Positions 20,475-21,480 of a stretch of DNA of 21,480 bases are shown here, one piece after another. The DNA comes from Ophiothrix spiculata (lineage: Eukaryota > Echinodermata > Ophiuroidea > Amphilepidida > Ophiotrichidae). The stretch lies in NCBI GenBank assembly GCA_000969725.1, contig JXSR01S002373.1; one strand, given 5' to 3'. Below the pieces are notes generated by a model that was given only the letters and a program-made list of their open reading frames with translations, made no database searches and was not told the origin of the DNA. The position numbers and the translations under genes were made by a program. Numbering within the stretch: the first letter of the stretch is position 1; each line of letters opens with the position of its first letter.

Positions 20475-20490
20475 GTTGCTGCGTAGCAAC
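20475..20490. promoter_or_regulatory. X-box-like RFX site upstream of PACRG
   Basis: GTTGCT GCGT AGCAAC is a perfect inverted repeat resembling the RFX X-box (GTTGCC..GGCAAC) that marks ciliary gene promoters. It lies 157-172 bases before the PACRG ATG, a typical position. The spacer is 4 bases instead of the usual 1-3, which weakens the match. Confidence 0.6.
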
Positions 20491-20507
20491 GTGTATCCTC
20501 GTTCACA

Positions 20508-20512
20508 CCAAT
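20508..20512 (+). promoter_or_regulatory. CCAAT box
   Basis: ACCAATCAG is a strong NF-Y-type CCAAT box, about 190 bases upstream of the PACRG ATG and 18 bases from the X-box-like site. Confidence 0.55.
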
Positions 20513-20791
20513 CAGAAATTCTTCAAAGTTATATAATTTTTAATGATAAAATAAATTTGTAAACATGAAAGTAAAATATTAAATTTATTTCTACATAAAA
20601 AAATGTTTTAATTTATCTTTGAATCAGCTCAAGAAGATATTTACAATGTTTGTTGTATAAAAAGAAATGCACTTTAATTAAAACAAGTAATTCATTTAAA
20701 ATAAACGTCGCTGGTCCAATTGAGTTGGCCTAACTCCGCCGGGGCAAGCGGCACACAGGACATTATTAAAGCCCATGATATAGAGGGTTTG

Positions 20792-20803
20792 CACGTGACG
20801 TCA
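20792..20803. promoter_or_regulatory. Overlapping E-box and full CRE
   Basis: CACGTG (20792-20797) overlaps TGACGTCA (20796-20803), perfect consensus sites for bHLH-Zip and CREB/ATF factors. They lie just inside the left TIR of the host MITE, about 475 bases upstream of the PACRG ATG. Confidence 0.5.
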
Positions 20804-21094
20804 TATCATACTCACAACACCATTTTCATGGGCTGGAAAACAAAAAGTCCCGTCACATTACAATCTTTTGGCAGTACCAAGACACTTGGATCACAACTAA
20901 TGATGACAAGAATAAAAAGTAGGCCCTACATTTATTTAGTTTAATTTTCAAGTCATAGTTTGAATTCAATCACGAGTTACAGCCGATTTTAATGTCTTGT
21001 TAACATCACAAACTACTCCGCGCTCCACCAAGATGGCGTCGAAACGGTCTGCGTGTATGGTGCGTATCGCGTCGTGCAAACCCTCTATAGCCTA

Positions 21095-21346
21095 CTAGCA
21101 AAACGCAGCTAGCGTGTGGTTTGATTTTAGGCGCTTCCAAGACGCTAACCAGACGCTAGCTAGTTAAAATATTTTCAACTTTAGCGTCTTTGTTAGAGTC
21201 TAGCTAGACGCTAGCTAGACTCAGTCCATCAGTCTTACAAAAACTGCACACGCGCTTCACTTCAAATGGCCCGAACAACAGGAAGTGAGGGAGACCTCAT
21301 TTGGCGACTGGTGGATCCAGTCTAGACGCTAGCTGCGTTTTGCTAG
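21095..21346. mobile_element. Inner MITE with 21-bp perfect TIRs, TA-flanked
   Basis: CTAGCAAAACGCAGCTAGCG (21095-21114, plus T) is the exact reverse complement of 21326-21346. TA lies on both sides (21093-21094, 21347-21348), though TATA (21086-21089 and 21347-21350) is an alternative duplication that leaves five unpaired bases. The interior repeats GACGCTAG in both orientations and has a central palindrome at 21196-21222. Superfamily not assigned beyond TA-type. Confidence 0.85.
21196..21222. repeat. Central palindrome of the inner MITE
   Basis: GAGTCTAGCTAG, a 3-base spacer ACG, then CTAGCTAGACTC: 12-base perfect arms at the middle of the inner element. Confidence 0.85.
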
Positions 21347-21360
21347 TATATCATGGGCTT

Positions 21361-21480
21361 CATAGAAGTACAAAAATGTACTAGATTTAGGGATGGGGGA
21401 TTTCTAAAACGCAGATTTTTTATAAGGTGTGTTCATAATATTAAAAAAATGTTTAAAAAAGCTAAAATGTTATTTAATAT
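21361..21480. other. Sequence to the right edge
   Basis: AT-rich, no feature recognised. Confidence 0.4.

Larger units (their letters stand above)
20319..20560 (-). promoter_or_regulatory. PACRG 5' leader and promoter region
   Basis: Sequence just upstream of the PACRG start. It contains an X-box-like inverted repeat (20475-20490) and a CCAAT box (20508-20512) within 200 bases of the ATG. In vertebrates PACRG shares a bidirectional promoter with parkin (PRKN). Here I find no recognisable parkin exon on the + strand up to the window end, although a parkin first exon can encode only a few residues and would be invisible. Confidence 0.6.
20769..21360. mobile_element. MITE with 27-bp TIRs, right end split by another MITE
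   Basis: The left TIR 20769-20795 (AAGCCCATGATATAGAGGGT then TTGCACG) has its reverse complement in two pieces: 21073-21089 (CGTGCAAACCCTCTATA) and 21351-21360 (TCATGGGCTT). Between the pieces lies the complete element at 21095-21346. Without that insert the host element would be about 330 bases. Its interior is non-coding (the 74-codon frame at 20720-20944 has no known motif) and carries CACGTG/TGACGTCA and CCAAGATGGCGTC motifs. Confidence 0.82.

Noticed and set aside
20720..20944. 74-codon frame on the + strand upstream of PACRG, considered as a divergent partner gene
   Set aside because: It runs through the TIR of a MITE and shows no ubiquitin-like or other parkin sequence.

Overview
The window is animal nuclear DNA: AT-rich, intron-bearing and packed with short inverted-repeat transposons. 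It holds parts of two recognisable genes and no sign of bacterial organisation. The host looks like a marine invertebrate deuterostome, possibly an echinoderm. That guess rests on repeat character (GGCCTA/CCGGTA-rich AT DNA, AGGTCAAAGGTCA-bearing repeats) and on PACRG being closer to the vertebrate protein than I would expect from a distant phylum. It was not tested by any search.

Layout. On the + strand, the last two exons of a small single-domain rhodanese gene (TSTD-like sulfurtransferase) lie at 619-781 and 5046-5106, separated by a 4.26 kb intron; the upstream exon or exons are outside the window or unrecognised. On the - strand, a complete two-exon PACRG gene runs from an ATG at 20318 to a stop at 16963. 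PACRG is the parkin-coregulated protein of the ciliary doublet inner junction. The two genes converge, with about 11.9 kb between their stop codons, and I recognise no coding exon in that stretch. Upstream of PACRG lies a compact promoter-like region with an RFX/X-box-like inverted repeat and a CCAAT box.

The rest is mostly small non-autonomous DNA transposons, many with intact terminal inverted repeats (TIRs) and target-site duplications (TSDs). These include a hAT-type element with a perfect 8-bp TSD (9891-10739), TTAA-flanked elements of two or three families (5298-5804, 13014-13527, 16234-16720, probably 11029-11391) and a TA-flanked mariner-like long-TIR element with another repeat nested inside it (3582-4890). 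There is also a Harbinger-like element with TTA TSD (11489-11644), a pogo/Tigger-like element inside the PACRG intron (17891-18049), several other foldback elements, a 181-bp palindrome (8177-8357), and a MITE inserted into the terminal repeat of another MITE upstream of PACRG (20769-21360). No transposase coding sequence was recognised, so all would depend on transposases supplied elsewhere.

The two genes do not obviously work together: one is a sulfur-transfer enzyme, the other a ciliary structural protein. I found no RNA genes, CRISPR arrays or convincing new gene system. The most unusual content is the density, nesting and possible regulatory cargo of the mobile elements.
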